Below are positions 24,733-32,908 of a DNA stretch of 64,000 bases, piece by piece. This DNA is from JAJYSO01 sp964451785 (lineage in GTDB: Bacteria; Bacteroidota; Bacteroidia; Flavobacteriales; Flavobacteriaceae). The stretch's first letter is position 1. Every line of letters begins with the position of its first letter. The notes beneath the pieces were generated by a model. It had not been told where the DNA came from. It was given only the letters and a program-made list of their open reading frames with translations, and made no database searches. Location: NCBI GenBank assembly GCA_964451785.1, contig CAYVJG010000005.1:38566-102565 (forward strand), in the 5' to 3' direction. The translations under genes and the position numbers were made by a program.

Positions 24733-26058
24733 TTAAATTTCTTTCTGAGGATTAAAATCTTCAAAATAATCAGCTACACGTCGCAAGAAGCTTCCTGCTA
24801 AATGGCCGCCGACAAAGCGGTGATCAAATGACAAACAGAGGTACATCATTTGACGAATTTCAATTTTATCGCCCTCTTCATACTCTATGACTTCAGCGCG
24901 TTTTTTGATAATCCCGGTAGCTAAAATTGCTGCTTCCGGCTGATTGATGATGGGAGTTCCCATCAAACTTCCAAAAGTACCCACATTAGATATCGTAAAG
25001 GTTCCGCCTTTGGTGTCATCGGCTTTGAGTTTGTTTTCGCGTGCTTTTACAGCTAATTCGTTGACATCATGCGCAAGTTCAGCCAAAGTTTTTTGATCGA
25101 CATTTTTAACAACCGGAACAATTAAGTTGCCTGTAGGTAAAGCCGCAGCCATACCAATATTGATAGCCTCTTTGACAATGATATTTTTGCTGTCAAGAGA
25201 TGAATTAATCATTGGAAAATCTTTGATAGCCTTCCCAACAGCTTGTAAAAACAAAGGTGTAAAGGTCAATTTTTGATTGTATTTTTCTTGAAAGGCTTTC
25301 TTGTTTGCTTGGCGCCAGTTGACCATAGCAGTCATATCAGCTTCAACATAAGCGGTGACATGAGGGGATGTGTTTTTAGAAAACACCATGTGGTCAGCAA
25401 TCATCTGTGCCATACGGTCCATTTCGACAATTTTCCCGGTGCCTTTGTCAAATTTTAAATCAGGCATCGGAACGCCATTTTGCGGTGCTGCAGCAGGTAC
25501 GGTCTGTACAAATTGAGCCGGGCGACCTGCTTCGAGGTAAGTAAAAATGTCACTCTTGCGCAAACGACCATCTTGCCCTGTTGCTGGAATACGCGCTAAT
25601 TCTTCAAATGAAATGTGATGTTGAATAGCGATTTCTCTGACTAAAGGAGAAAAGAAATGATTGTCATTTCGACCAGGAAGAATGGTTGACGAATTTGTGG
25701 AGGGTGTAGGTTGAGGTTTAAGCTTAGGTTTTTGAGGAGCAGAAATAGAAGGTTTAGGATTTACATCAATTGATTGAGAAGCCATTTGAGCGGGTTCTAC
25801 ATCAGAGACAGCTATACGCCCGAGCACCTGCCCTATTTTTACGATTTCATCAGGACTAGCATTGATTGCTGTAATTTTTCCACTGCAAGGCGCTGGCACT
25901 TCGGAGTCGACTTTGTCAGTAGCCACTTCTAAAACCACCTGATCTTGCACCACTGTATCGCCTTCTTTTACCAGCCAGTTTAAAACCGTAGCCTCGGTAA
26001 TACTTTCACCCAATTTAGGTAATACAATTTCGATTAGATCACCATTATTTTTAGTCAT
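24733..26058 (-). CDS. 2-oxoacid dehydrogenase E2 (dihydrolipoamide acyltransferase)
   Basis: A 441-aa E2: one lipoyl domain (lipoyl Lys near residue 47 in EVATDKVDSE), a Pro-rich linker (about 90-125), an E3/E1-binding domain (about 130-175, ending TGQDGRLRKSDIFTYLE) and the acyltransferase domain. The active-site motif, normally HRxxDG, reads H413-RFVG-G, with Gly417 where the conserved Asp is expected. The E1 gene follows after 40 bp. It carries acyl groups from E1 to CoA. The substrate class is probably branched-chain 2-oxo acids. Confidence 0.9.
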   Translation of the reverse strand: MTKNNGDLIEIVLPKLGESITEATVLNWLVKEGDTVVQDQVVLEVATDKVDSEVPAPCSGKITAINASPDEIVKIGQVLGRIAVSDVEPAQMASQSIDVNPKPSISAPQKPKLKPQPTPSTNSSTILPGRNDNHFFSPLVREIAIQHHISFEELARIPATGQDGRLRKSDIFTYLEAGRPAQFVQTVPAAAPQNGVPMPDLKFDKGTGKIVEMDRMAQMIADHMVFSKNTSPHVTAYVEADMTAMVNWRQANKKAFQEKYNQKLTFTPLFLQAVGKAIKDFPMINSSLDSKNIIVKEAINIGMAAALPTGNLIVPVVKNVDQKTLAELAHDVNELAVKARENKLKADDTKGGTFTISNVGTFGSLMGTPIINQPEAAILATGIIKKRAEVIEYEEGDKIEIRQMMYLCLSFDHRFVGGHLAGSFLRRVADYFEDFNPQKEI

Positions 26059-26089
26059 AAAGCGTATTTTGTAATTATCTGGAATTTCT

Positions 26090-26097
26090 CAAAAATA
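26090..26097 (-). promoter_or_regulatory. Putative -7 box for the E2-E1 operon
   Basis: Minus-strand TATTTTTG, about 32 bp before the E2 start. The remaining 300 bp to the Crp-like gene end hold no coding signal; an ACACCC/GGGTGT pair near 26329-26375 may be a weak terminator for that gene. Confidence 0.45.
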
Positions 26098-26396
26098 AGT
26101 GAAATTTAGGACTTATCCGCTCATTTTAAGAAGGTTTTACTCAAACTAACTAACGATAGTTAGTTAAATATTGGAAATGAGTGGGTTAAACGGTAGCCTT
26201 AAATCTATTATTTTGCATAAAATTAGATTTTAAAACTTAGCTGCTGGTTATATTATCTAAAACTAGTTCTGTAACAGGGGCTTTGTTCTATTTTTAATTT
26301 TCCCCTGATTTTAGTTGTACTAAATAAAACACCCTGTCTTCAACAGAAATATTTGAATTACCATTGGGTGTAGTGTTTTTTTTTAATAGCTAGTTG

Positions 26397-26975
26397 CTAT
26401 TCTCCTTTTAAAATTTTTCTCTTCATTTTACTGAAAAACTGTGGGGTAATGCCTAAATAAGAAGCAATTTGTTTTTGTGGCAGTCGGTAAATAATATCTG
26501 GAAAGCGCTCACAAAATTTCTCATAACGCTCTTCTGCAGGAAGGCTTAAGTTATTCATTAACCGTTGTTGATTAGCTATAAGTGAACGTTCAATCAAGAT
26601 GCGTTGAAAGCGTTCTATTTTAGGAATTTGATCAAATAATTTTAAGCGTTGCTCATAAGTTTGCGATAGTACTTCAGCTTCTTCGACAACTTCAATAAAA
26701 CTCTGTCCGGGTTGTTGTGTCAAAAAGCTATACATGTCGGCTATCCACCAACCCGTTGAGGCAAAACTCAAGGTGTGTTCGGCTAAATCATAATTGATGC
26801 AATAGTTACGCAATATCCCCGATAACACAAATATGCTTTCCTTACTCACCTCTCCTTCTTTCAAAAGAAGCGTTTTAGCCGGATAGTGGTGTCGTGTAAA
26901 TGAATTTAAAAAGAGTTCTTGCTCCTCTGGAGTCAAATTGACATGTTTGGCTACATTTTCTAAAAGTAAATTCAC
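26397..26975 (-). CDS. Crp/Fnr-type transcriptional regulator
   Basis: A 192-aa protein with an N-terminal cyclic-nucleotide-binding-like beta-barrel (about 20-120, with LLKEGEVSKESIFVLSGILR) and a short C-terminal HTH (LPQKQIASYLGITPQFFSKM near 165-185). The cAMP-binding phosphate cassette residues are not evident, as in most Bacteroidota members, so the ligand is unknown. It is monocistronic and flanked by repeats. No target can be assigned. Confidence 0.85.
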   Translation of the reverse strand: MNLLLENVAKHVNLTPEEQELFLNSFTRHHYPAKTLLLKEGEVSKESIFVLSGILRNYCINYDLAEHTLSFASTGWWIADMYSFLTQQPGQSFIEVVEEAEVLSQTYEQRLKLFDQIPKIERFQRILIERSLIANQQRLMNNLSLPAEERYEKFCERFPDIIYRLPQKQIASYLGITPQFFSKMKRKILKGE

Positions 26976-27045
26976 TGTTCAAAAGATTTATTAGGTTATA
27001 AAAATACAAAAAAATGGCGTTTTGTGGACTACTATGAGTAAACAA

Positions 27046-27180
27046 TAAGACTAAAGGTAACTATTGCAGATAGGGTTATCTCTTTTGGAGACGTGAAGAT
27101 CGCGGGAGAAGTTTGATTTTTTACAAATACTGGATTTCACTAAGTTCCAATTCCATTTTTAAAAAATCAATTGGGAGCTT
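27046..27180. repeat. Dispersed repeat D, copy 1
   Basis: 135 bp including GGTTATCTCTTTTGGAGACG and TTTGATTTTTTACAAATA. It matches the reverse complement of 63843-63980 over its length. It abuts repeat C copy 2, so the two families are stacked here. Confidence 0.8.
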
Positions 27181-27182
27181 AT

Positions 27183-27315
27183 ACCAATTAGAATTATCTT
27201 TTAGTCCGATTTATAATATTTTTTGTAGGTATAATGCCGTGGATAACAAATTAATAGTGCAATGAGACTGCTGTTGAAATTGGACTATATAATTTGTCCA
27301 TACGGTATTACATAC
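27183..27315. repeat. Dispersed repeat C, copy 2
   Basis: Begins TACCAATTAGAATTATC. The arms TAATGCCGTGGATAACAAAT and, reading backward, TAATACCGTATGGACAAAT make an imperfect hairpin of about 27 bp. It is direct relative to 16389-16525 and inverse to 49207-49310. Confidence 0.8.
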
Positions 27316-27501
27316 CAGATAAATTTGACAAGTTTATTTCCTAAAAGGCATTCAAACCTATCTGGTTTTTTACAAGTAGAACACCTCTGTCCTATTATCG
27401 ATATTTACGCTTTATTGTGTTATATGACAAAAAATCGTAATTAAACTATGTATCCAAACGATATTAGCCTTGACAATCCATAATTTAAGTGATTTTAGGG
27501 T

Positions 27502-27960
27502 TTAGATGATTTGCAAATCTTCTAACTCACAGTCATTTTTTTCGCCTCTAAACTCATTTGGCACAACAAATTGTACTTTATCGGCATAAGCTTCTGTTTG
27601 TAACCACACATTAGGACTATCGTCTATGATAGAAATGTGCTCATAAGACTTTCCCCAGTCTGGTTGAAAATCTTTATAGAATTTCTCGTTTTTTGAAGAA
27701 CAATCTGCCCGCGAGAGCAGGAGCTTTTCTTCAATGTTGAGCAAACGGCAGATTTCTTTAGCATAGTCTTTTTTGGCCGTGGTATAAACAATAATGTCGG
27801 TGAAATGAGTTTTTAATCTTCTGACAAAATCATCAACAAAAGGGCGCTTATAGACTTTTAAATACACACTATAAGTAAACAAGAGTTCTGTTTCTTCTGA
27901 AGGAGCATATGAACCGTAAATAAGGGTGTGATCAAGATCTAGTAAGCAAAGGGTTTTCAT
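27502..27960 (-). CDS. HAD-superfamily (FCP1/SCP-like) phosphatase
   Basis: A 152-aa small HAD hydrolase. The catalytic motif I DLDHT (residues 8-12) supplies the nucleophile Asp, motif II is in IIVYTTAKKDYAKEI, and motif III/IV is IIDDSPNVW near 118. The overall plan matches NLI-interacting-factor-like phosphatases. I start at the ATG at 27960, since an upstream in-frame ATG at 28035 only adds an unlike 25-residue stretch. It is monocistronic with an unknown substrate. Confidence 0.8.
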   Translation of the reverse strand: MKTLCLLDLDHTLIYGSYAPSEETELLFTYSVYLKVYKRPFVDDFVRRLKTHFTDIIVYTTAKKDYAKEICRLLNIEEKLLLSRADCSSKNEKFYKDFQPDWGKSYEHISIIDDSPNVWLQTEAYADKVQFVVPNEFRGEKNDCELEDLQII

Positions 27961-28181
27961 AAATTTAGGTTGTTTTATAGTTGATGAATGCTCAAAGAGA
28001 TTTAATGTTGTCCGGTAAGTCTCAAAATTAACCAAAAGAGCTCTTTAAACCCGTACAAACAGAGCTTTATTTTTTATTGGCAGATGCTCAAACAATGTGC
28101 TCACAAACTCACAAGTTGAAGCTTTTATCAAACAGCGCTGTTTTTTACATATTTATTATCATTTTTATGACCTTTAATTTT

Positions 28182-28189
28182 TACCTTTG
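28182..28189 (+). promoter_or_regulatory. Putative -7 box for the MFS pump gene
   Basis: TACCTTTG about 100 bp upstream of the ATG at 28291, implying a leader RNA that includes the stem-loop at 28202-28227. Confidence 0.5.
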
Positions 28190-28201
28190 CAAAATCTTTA
28201 C

Positions 28202-28236
28202 AGGCGATGGTTTTCAGACCGTCGCCTTTCATTTTT
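28202..28236 (+). promoter_or_regulatory. Leader stem-loop with T-tract (possible attenuator)
   Basis: AGGCGATGG pairs with CCGTCGCCT (one G-U) and is followed by TTCATTTTTT. It has the form of an intrinsic terminator, but it lies between the promoter box and the MFS gene, as an attenuator would. No leader peptide or known riboswitch consensus was recognised. Confidence 0.5.
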
Positions 28237-28290
28237 TAAAATTTAGGATTGCGCAAAAAGCAATTTTCAATTTCAGTTCAGTGTGTTGCT

Positions 28291-29517
28291 ATGGAAAAAT
28301 TAAAAAGACGCGGGTTAGTTATTTTTATTTTAGGTTTATTATCAGCTATTGGTCCTTTTTCAATAGACATGTATTTGCCGGGATTCAAAGATATAGCCAA
28401 GAGTTTACACACTGACATCGGACAAGTAGGGCTCAGTTTATCGGCTTTCTTTTTAGGTATTGCAGCAGGGCAGTTAATATATGGCCCACTTTTAGACCGA
28501 TTTGGACGAAAAAAACCTTTATATATAGGTTTAGCAGTTTATTTTTTAACCTCCATAGGTTGCGCTTTTGTAGTTGATGTTGATCAGTTGATTGTGATGC
28601 GCTTTTTTCAAGCTTTAGGGAGTTGTGCAGGAATGGTTGCCAGCCGTGCTTTAGTGCGCGATTTATTTCCGGTGAGTGAAAATGCAAAGGTGTTTTCTTA
28701 TTTAATGTTGGTTATTGCCATATCCCCTATTCTAGCCCCTACTGCTGGCGGTTATGTGACGGCACTTTTTGGTTGGGAAGCCATTTTTATTACACTAGCA
28801 GTCATTTCGTTTTTCACCTTACTCGCCGTTTATTTTATAGTGCCGGAAGGCAATGCGCCAGATAAAGATATGTCCCTAAAACCAGGCCCTATTTTAAAGA
28901 GCTTTGTAGCGGTGTCAAAGGTGCCTAAGTTCTACACTTACGCCTTAGTTTCGGCTATTTCATCATCAGGATTATACGCGTATATCGCGGGGAGCCCAAA
29001 CTTATTTCTCAATGTGTTTGAAGTTTCTAAAAAACAATACGGCTGGATTTTTGCTACTATTGCCTTAGGCATGACAATCGCCAGTCAGGTCAATACAGTT
29101 TTATTGCGCAAATACAGCAGTGAACGCATTTCATTAATTGCCCTTTATCTTCAAGTAGCTACCGGATTAACTTTTGCGATTACAGCCTATATGGGCTGGC
29201 TAAACCTCTATACAACTATAGCTGTAATATGGATTTATATGGCCACGCAAGGTTCGGTATATCCAAATACTTCTGCTTTGAGTTTGGCGCCTTTTAGTCG
29301 ATCAGCGGGAACTGCTTCGGCACTGATGGGCGCTGTTCAATTAGGTATTGGGGCTTTAACTACGGCTGTTGTTAATGCCTTAACCACAGAAAGCGCCCTT
29401 CCTATGGCGGTGACTATTTTGTTTTGTGCGACCACTTCATTGACTATTTTGTTGGTCTGCAGACGTAAAATTAGTGATGAATCAGAAGAATCAATTCTTG
29501 CACAAACCACTCATTAA
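28291..29517 (+). CDS. Bcr/CflA-type MFS multidrug efflux transporter
   Basis: A 408-aa inner membrane protein with 12 predicted membrane segments. The Bcr/CflA signature GPFSIDMYLPGF is near residue 20, and the MFS motif GPLLDRFGRKKPLYIG near 68. It probably exports drugs or metabolites with proton antiport. I prefer the ATG at 28291; an in-frame start at 28249 lacks support. Its stop codon overlaps the stop codon of the convergent dacA gene in the shared TTAA. Confidence 0.88.
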   Translation: MEKLKRRGLVIFILGLLSAIGPFSIDMYLPGFKDIAKSLHTDIGQVGLSLSAFFLGIAAGQLIYGPLLDRFGRKKPLYIGLAVYFLTSIGCAFVVDVDQLIVMRFFQALGSCAGMVASRALVRDLFPVSENAKVFSYLMLVIAISPILAPTAGGYVTALFGWEAIFITLAVISFFTLLAVYFIVPEGNAPDKDMSLKPGPILKSFVAVSKVPKFYTYALVSAISSSGLYAYIAGSPNLFLNVFEVSKKQYGWIFATIALGMTIASQVNTVLLRKYSSERISLIALYLQVATGLTFAITAYMGWLNLYTTIAVIWIYMATQGSVYPNTSALSLAPFSRSAGTASALMGAVQLGIGALTTAVVNALTTESALPMAVTILFCATTSLTILLVCRRKISDESEESILAQTTH

Positions 29518-30290
29518 CTCAAATCGTGCTTTAAACGTGAGATCAATTCTTCGTGATTTTCATAGAAGGTAAAGGCGCCATTTTTGATATAGGAAGTTTT
29601 TCCGGTTTCTTCACTGACCACTAAAGCAATGGCATCAGTGCGTTCAGTAATACCTATGGCAGCGCGATGGCGCAACCCAAACCGCAGCGGAATATCACGA
29701 CTGTTAGAAACGGGTAAGATAACGCGAGTGGCTGTAATTTCGTTATCTTCAATCACCATAGCGCCATCGTGAAGTGTACTGTTTTTATAAAAAATAGATT
29801 GTATTATGGGAGCATTGACTTTAATTTGCATTTGATCTCCTGAAGTTTTTATAAAGTCTAGACTTGTTTGACGACCGATGACAATTAAGGCACCTGTGTT
29901 AGTTTTTTCCATCTTTGAGCAGGCTTTGACAATTGCATTGACATCGGTTATGACATCTTCTCCGTCGTCTTTAGCATATTTCCACTGTCGCAAAAAGTGA
30001 CTTTTACTCGTGATTTTTGTCGATCCAATTAAGAGTAAAAATTTTCTAATCTCTTGTTGAAAAACCACAATCAAGAGCACGACTCCTACTTTTACAAACT
30101 CACCTAATACCCCACTAATCATCTCGATTTCGAGAATGCGTGTGAGCTGCCAGAACAGATAAAAGATGACTATACCAATAAAAATATTAATTGCCGCTGT
30201 ACCTTTTACTAGTTTGTAAATGTAATACAACAGAAAAGTCAATAGAAAAATATCTAATATATCGACAAAACGTAAGTCTAAGAAGCCCAA
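29514..30290 (-). CDS. dacA: Diadenylate cyclase (CdaA/DacA type)
   Basis: A 258-aa membrane enzyme that makes c-di-AMP from two ATP. Three N-terminal hydrophobic segments (about residues 8-80) precede the DAC domain, which shows the catalytic LHDGAMVI near 173 and RHRAAIG near 207. It is 31 bp downstream of folP on the same strand, so it is probably co-transcribed. The putative c-di-AMP hydrolase (7TM-HD, 55362-57419) is also in this window. Confidence 0.93.
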   Translation of the reverse strand: MGFLDLRFVDILDIFLLTFLLYYIYKLVKGTAAINIFIGIVIFYLFWQLTRILEIEMISGVLGEFVKVGVVLLIVVFQQEIRKFLLLIGSTKITSKSHFLRQWKYAKDDGEDVITDVNAIVKACSKMEKTNTGALIVIGRQTSLDFIKTSGDQMQIKVNAPIIQSIFYKNSTLHDGAMVIEDNEITATRVILPVSNSRDIPLRFGLRHRAAIGITERTDAIALVVSEETGKTSYIKNGAFTFYENHEELISRLKHDLS

Positions 30291-30321
30291 TAGAATTAAA
30301 GGTTTTAGTTAGTTATGAAAT

Positions 30322-31146
30322 TCAGCCTTGATAAGCCTTAATCAATTCAATGCATTCCCAAGCTTCACGCACATCGTGTACGCGCAAAATCTGAGCGCCA
30401 TTAGCCAAAGATAAGGTATTTAATACACTTGTGCCATTAAGTGCTTGTGTTGGTTTTATAGCTAGGGTTTTACAAATACTTGATTTTCTGGAAAGTCCCA
30501 TTAAAATTGGCAAATCAAATGTTTTAAACAAGTCTAAATTACGAATTAATTCAAAATTTTGAGGCACTGTTTTAGAAAAACCAAAACCCGGATCTATAAT
30601 AATATCATTTAGCCCGAGACGATGTGCTTGATTGATACGTTCAGAAAAGTATAAGCATATTTCTTGAATCATATTATCATAATCCGTCATTGTTTGCATA
30701 GTTTGTGGGGTGCCACGCATATGCATCATGATGTAAGGCACTTGCAATTCAGCAACAGTAGAGAGCATGTTTTCGTCTAAATGTCCTGCTGAAATATCAT
30801 TGATTAAGGCCGCGCCGGCTTCAACACTTTGGCGCGCCACCTGGCTGTAAAAGGTGTCTACAGAAATTAAAATATCTGGAAATTGTTTGATGAGTTCTTC
30901 AATTACAGGCAAAATGCGTTTGGCTTCCACATCGGCAGTTAGAAAATCAGAAGTTGGTCGCGTACTCTGTCCACCAATATCAATAAAAGTGGCGCCGTCA
31001 TTGAGCATCTTTTCAACTTGTTTAAAAATCGCTTTATCATTGCTATAACTCCCGCCATCATAAAAAGAATCAGGAGTGAGGTTTAAAATACCCATGACTC
31101 TGGGTTGGTCAAGGTCAATTAGATTTCCAAGGCAATTAATGGTCAT
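30322..31146 (-). CDS. folP: Dihydropteroate synthase
   Basis: A 274-aa TIM-barrel enzyme of folate synthesis that joins p-aminobenzoate to the pterin diphosphate. Diagnostic motifs are MGILNLTPDSFYDGG near residue 19, IDIGGQSTRP near 56, and IDPGFGFSKT near 188. The gene is first in an operon with dacA. A -7 box sits 57 bp upstream, in the divergent gap to the DUF1599 gene. Confidence 0.96.
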   Translation of the reverse strand: MTINCLGNLIDLDQPRVMGILNLTPDSFYDGGSYSNDKAIFKQVEKMLNDGATFIDIGGQSTRPTSDFLTADVEAKRILPVIEELIKQFPDILISVDTFYSQVARQSVEAGAALINDISAGHLDENMLSTVAELQVPYIMMHMRGTPQTMQTMTDYDNMIQEICLYFSERINQAHRLGLNDIIIDPGFGFSKTVPQNFELIRNLDLFKTFDLPILMGLSRKSSICKTLAIKPTQALNGTSVLNTLSLANGAQILRVHDVREAWECIELIKAYQG

Positions 31147-31202
31147 TACTTAAATCTTCGCTATTAAAGGTTGTATATTCCCGAAAAACTTCGAAATTTA
31201 CG

Positions 31203-31210
31203 CAAATTTA
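31203..31210 (-). promoter_or_regulatory. Putative -7 box for folP-dacA
   Basis: Minus-strand TAAATTTG in the 80-bp divergent gap. The leader to folP would be about 50 nt. Confidence 0.45.
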
Positions 31211-31226
31211 AAATTTTTTAATAGCC

Positions 31227-31784
31227 GTGAGTTCTTCTAAAGCAAATACTTCTAAACAATTTGATGAGCAAATTGCCGTCTGTCGTCAATTATTTTCTAA
31301 AAAGATGACAGATTATGGCAGTGCGTGGCGCATTTTACGCCTTCCCTCATTAACCGATCAGATTTTTATTAAAGCACAACGTATCAGAGGTTTACAAGAC
31401 AATGAAGTACACAAGGTTGATGAAGGAGAAGTTCCTGAGTTTATAGGTATCATTAATTATGCGGTGATGGCACTGATTCAACTTGAAAAGGGGGTAGCTA
31501 CTCAGCCTGATTTAGAAGCCGATGAAGTGATGGCGCTTTACGATCAACAGGTTGCAATCACTAAGCAATTAATGGAAAACAAAAACCACGATTACGGTGA
31601 AGCTTGGCGCGATATGCGAGTGAGTTCACTGACAGATTTGATTCTTCAAAAATTATTACGCGTTAAAAAAATTGAGGATAATAAAGGAAAAACACTGGTT
31701 AGTGAAGGTATTGCAGCCAATTACCAAGATATGCTCAACTATGCCGTTTTTGCATTAATCCTTTTAGATGAACAAAAAGCTTGA
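31227..31784 (+). CDS. DUF1599 domain protein
   Basis: A 185-aa protein made of two tandem DUF1599 units, each with a K(M/N)xDYGxAWR core (KMTDYGSAWRILR near 25 and KNHDYGEAWRDMR near 118). The spacing of acidic and His residues resembles all-alpha nucleotide hydrolase-like folds, but the function is not established. It uses GTG as start, as no ATG is available. It faces away from folP. This gene order near folP is common in Flavobacteriia, to my knowledge. Confidence 0.85.
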   Translation: MSSSKANTSKQFDEQIAVCRQLFSKKMTDYGSAWRILRLPSLTDQIFIKAQRIRGLQDNEVHKVDEGEVPEFIGIINYAVMALIQLEKGVATQPDLEADEVMALYDQQVAITKQLMENKNHDYGEAWRDMRVSSLTDLILQKLLRVKKIEDNKGKTLVSEGIAANYQDMLNYAVFALILLDEQKA

Positions 31785-31892
31785 TATACAAGAGTAGGAT
31801 TTTAATAAAATTTACGCTCTGTATTATATTTTTAATTATATTTAACACCAAATCAATACGTAGATTTCAATCAACTTTAATCTCTTTACTTC

Positions 31893-32861
31893 ATGATGAA
31901 ACTCCTTGTTAACCTCGCTCGAATTTTTGTCGGTCTTCTGTTTATTTTTAGTGGATTTGTCAAGATGGTTGACCCCATTGGGTTTTCATATAAACTTCAA
32001 GAATATTTTGGTCCTACGGTTTTTAAGTTAGAATTTTTAGTGCCTTATGCCCTCGTTATTGCTATTGCTTTGGTGATTGTTGAATTGTTATTAGGAGTCA
32101 TGCTACTCATTGGGTATGCCCGTCAATTTACAAAGTGGGCATTACTGATTTTGATTGTATTTTTCACCTTTTTGACGTTCTATTCGGCCTATTTTAATAA
32201 GGTGACAGATTGTGGTTGTTTTGGCGATGCAATTCCTCTTACTCCATGGCAATCATTCTCAAAAGATGTCTTATTACTGGTATTAATTGTATTCATCTTT
32301 AAACAGATTAAACACATTAAACCTATCTTCAAGTTTAACACGAATAAATGGATTGTATTCGTCTGTTTTGTAGGCTGTTTGGGATTAACTTATCAGGTAT
32401 TGGAGCACCTTCCTATCATTGATTTTAGACCGTATAAAATAGGCAATAACTTACAGGAAGAAATGATTTCTAAAGATGGTGAACTGCCGTCCATTCACGA
32501 TTTTTATTTCTATATTGACGGTGAGATGAAAACCGATTCTATACTCAACCAAGACAAGTTGATGTTTATCACCAGTTACAACATTGATTACAGTGCTCCT
32601 GCCGGATGGGAAGCTGTTAAGAAAGCGGCAGAAAAAGCTGAGAAAAACGGTTATGATGTGATTTGTTTAACGGCTTCTGGTGATAAAAAAATAGCCGAGT
32701 TAAAAGAAAAATTCGACTTAAATTTTGATTTTGTGAGCATGGATGAAACAACGGTCAAAACTATCATACGTTCTAATCCGGGCTTGATGACCTTGCGCAA
32801 AGGCACAGTAACACAAAAAGTGCACTGGAACGATGCTGATGATTTAGAATTTAAAAAGTAA
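31893..32861 (+). CDS. DoxX/MauE-like membrane protein (BT_3928 family)
   Basis: A 322-aa protein. The N-terminal half has four hydrophobic segments of DoxX/MauE type with a conserved DCGCFGD near residue 108. The C-terminal half after about residue 165 is an extracytoplasmic, thioredoxin-like domain without a visible CxxC. Related proteins are thought to act in disulfide or quinone-linked redox steps, but this is not established here. It is followed by an ABC permease, tpiA and prmA in the same direction. Confidence 0.78.
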   Translation: MMKLLVNLARIFVGLLFIFSGFVKMVDPIGFSYKLQEYFGPTVFKLEFLVPYALVIAIALVIVELLLGVMLLIGYARQFTKWALLILIVFFTFLTFYSAYFNKVTDCGCFGDAIPLTPWQSFSKDVLLLVLIVFIFKQIKHIKPIFKFNTNKWIVFVCFVGCLGLTYQVLEHLPIIDFRPYKIGNNLQEEMISKDGELPSIHDFYFYIDGEMKTDSILNQDKLMFITSYNIDYSAPAGWEAVKKAAEKAEKNGYDVICLTASGDKKIAELKEKFDLNFDFVSMDETTVKTIIRSNPGLMTLRKGTVTQKVHWNDADDLEFKK

Positions 32862-32908
32862 AGACCCCGTCGTTATAATCCTTAAATAAATACGCTTAGA
32901 CAAATTCG

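Noticed and set aside
28077..28415. 112-codon frame overlapping the MFS gene start
   Set aside because: It covers the promoter box and leader hairpin and overlaps the well-supported pump gene in another frame.
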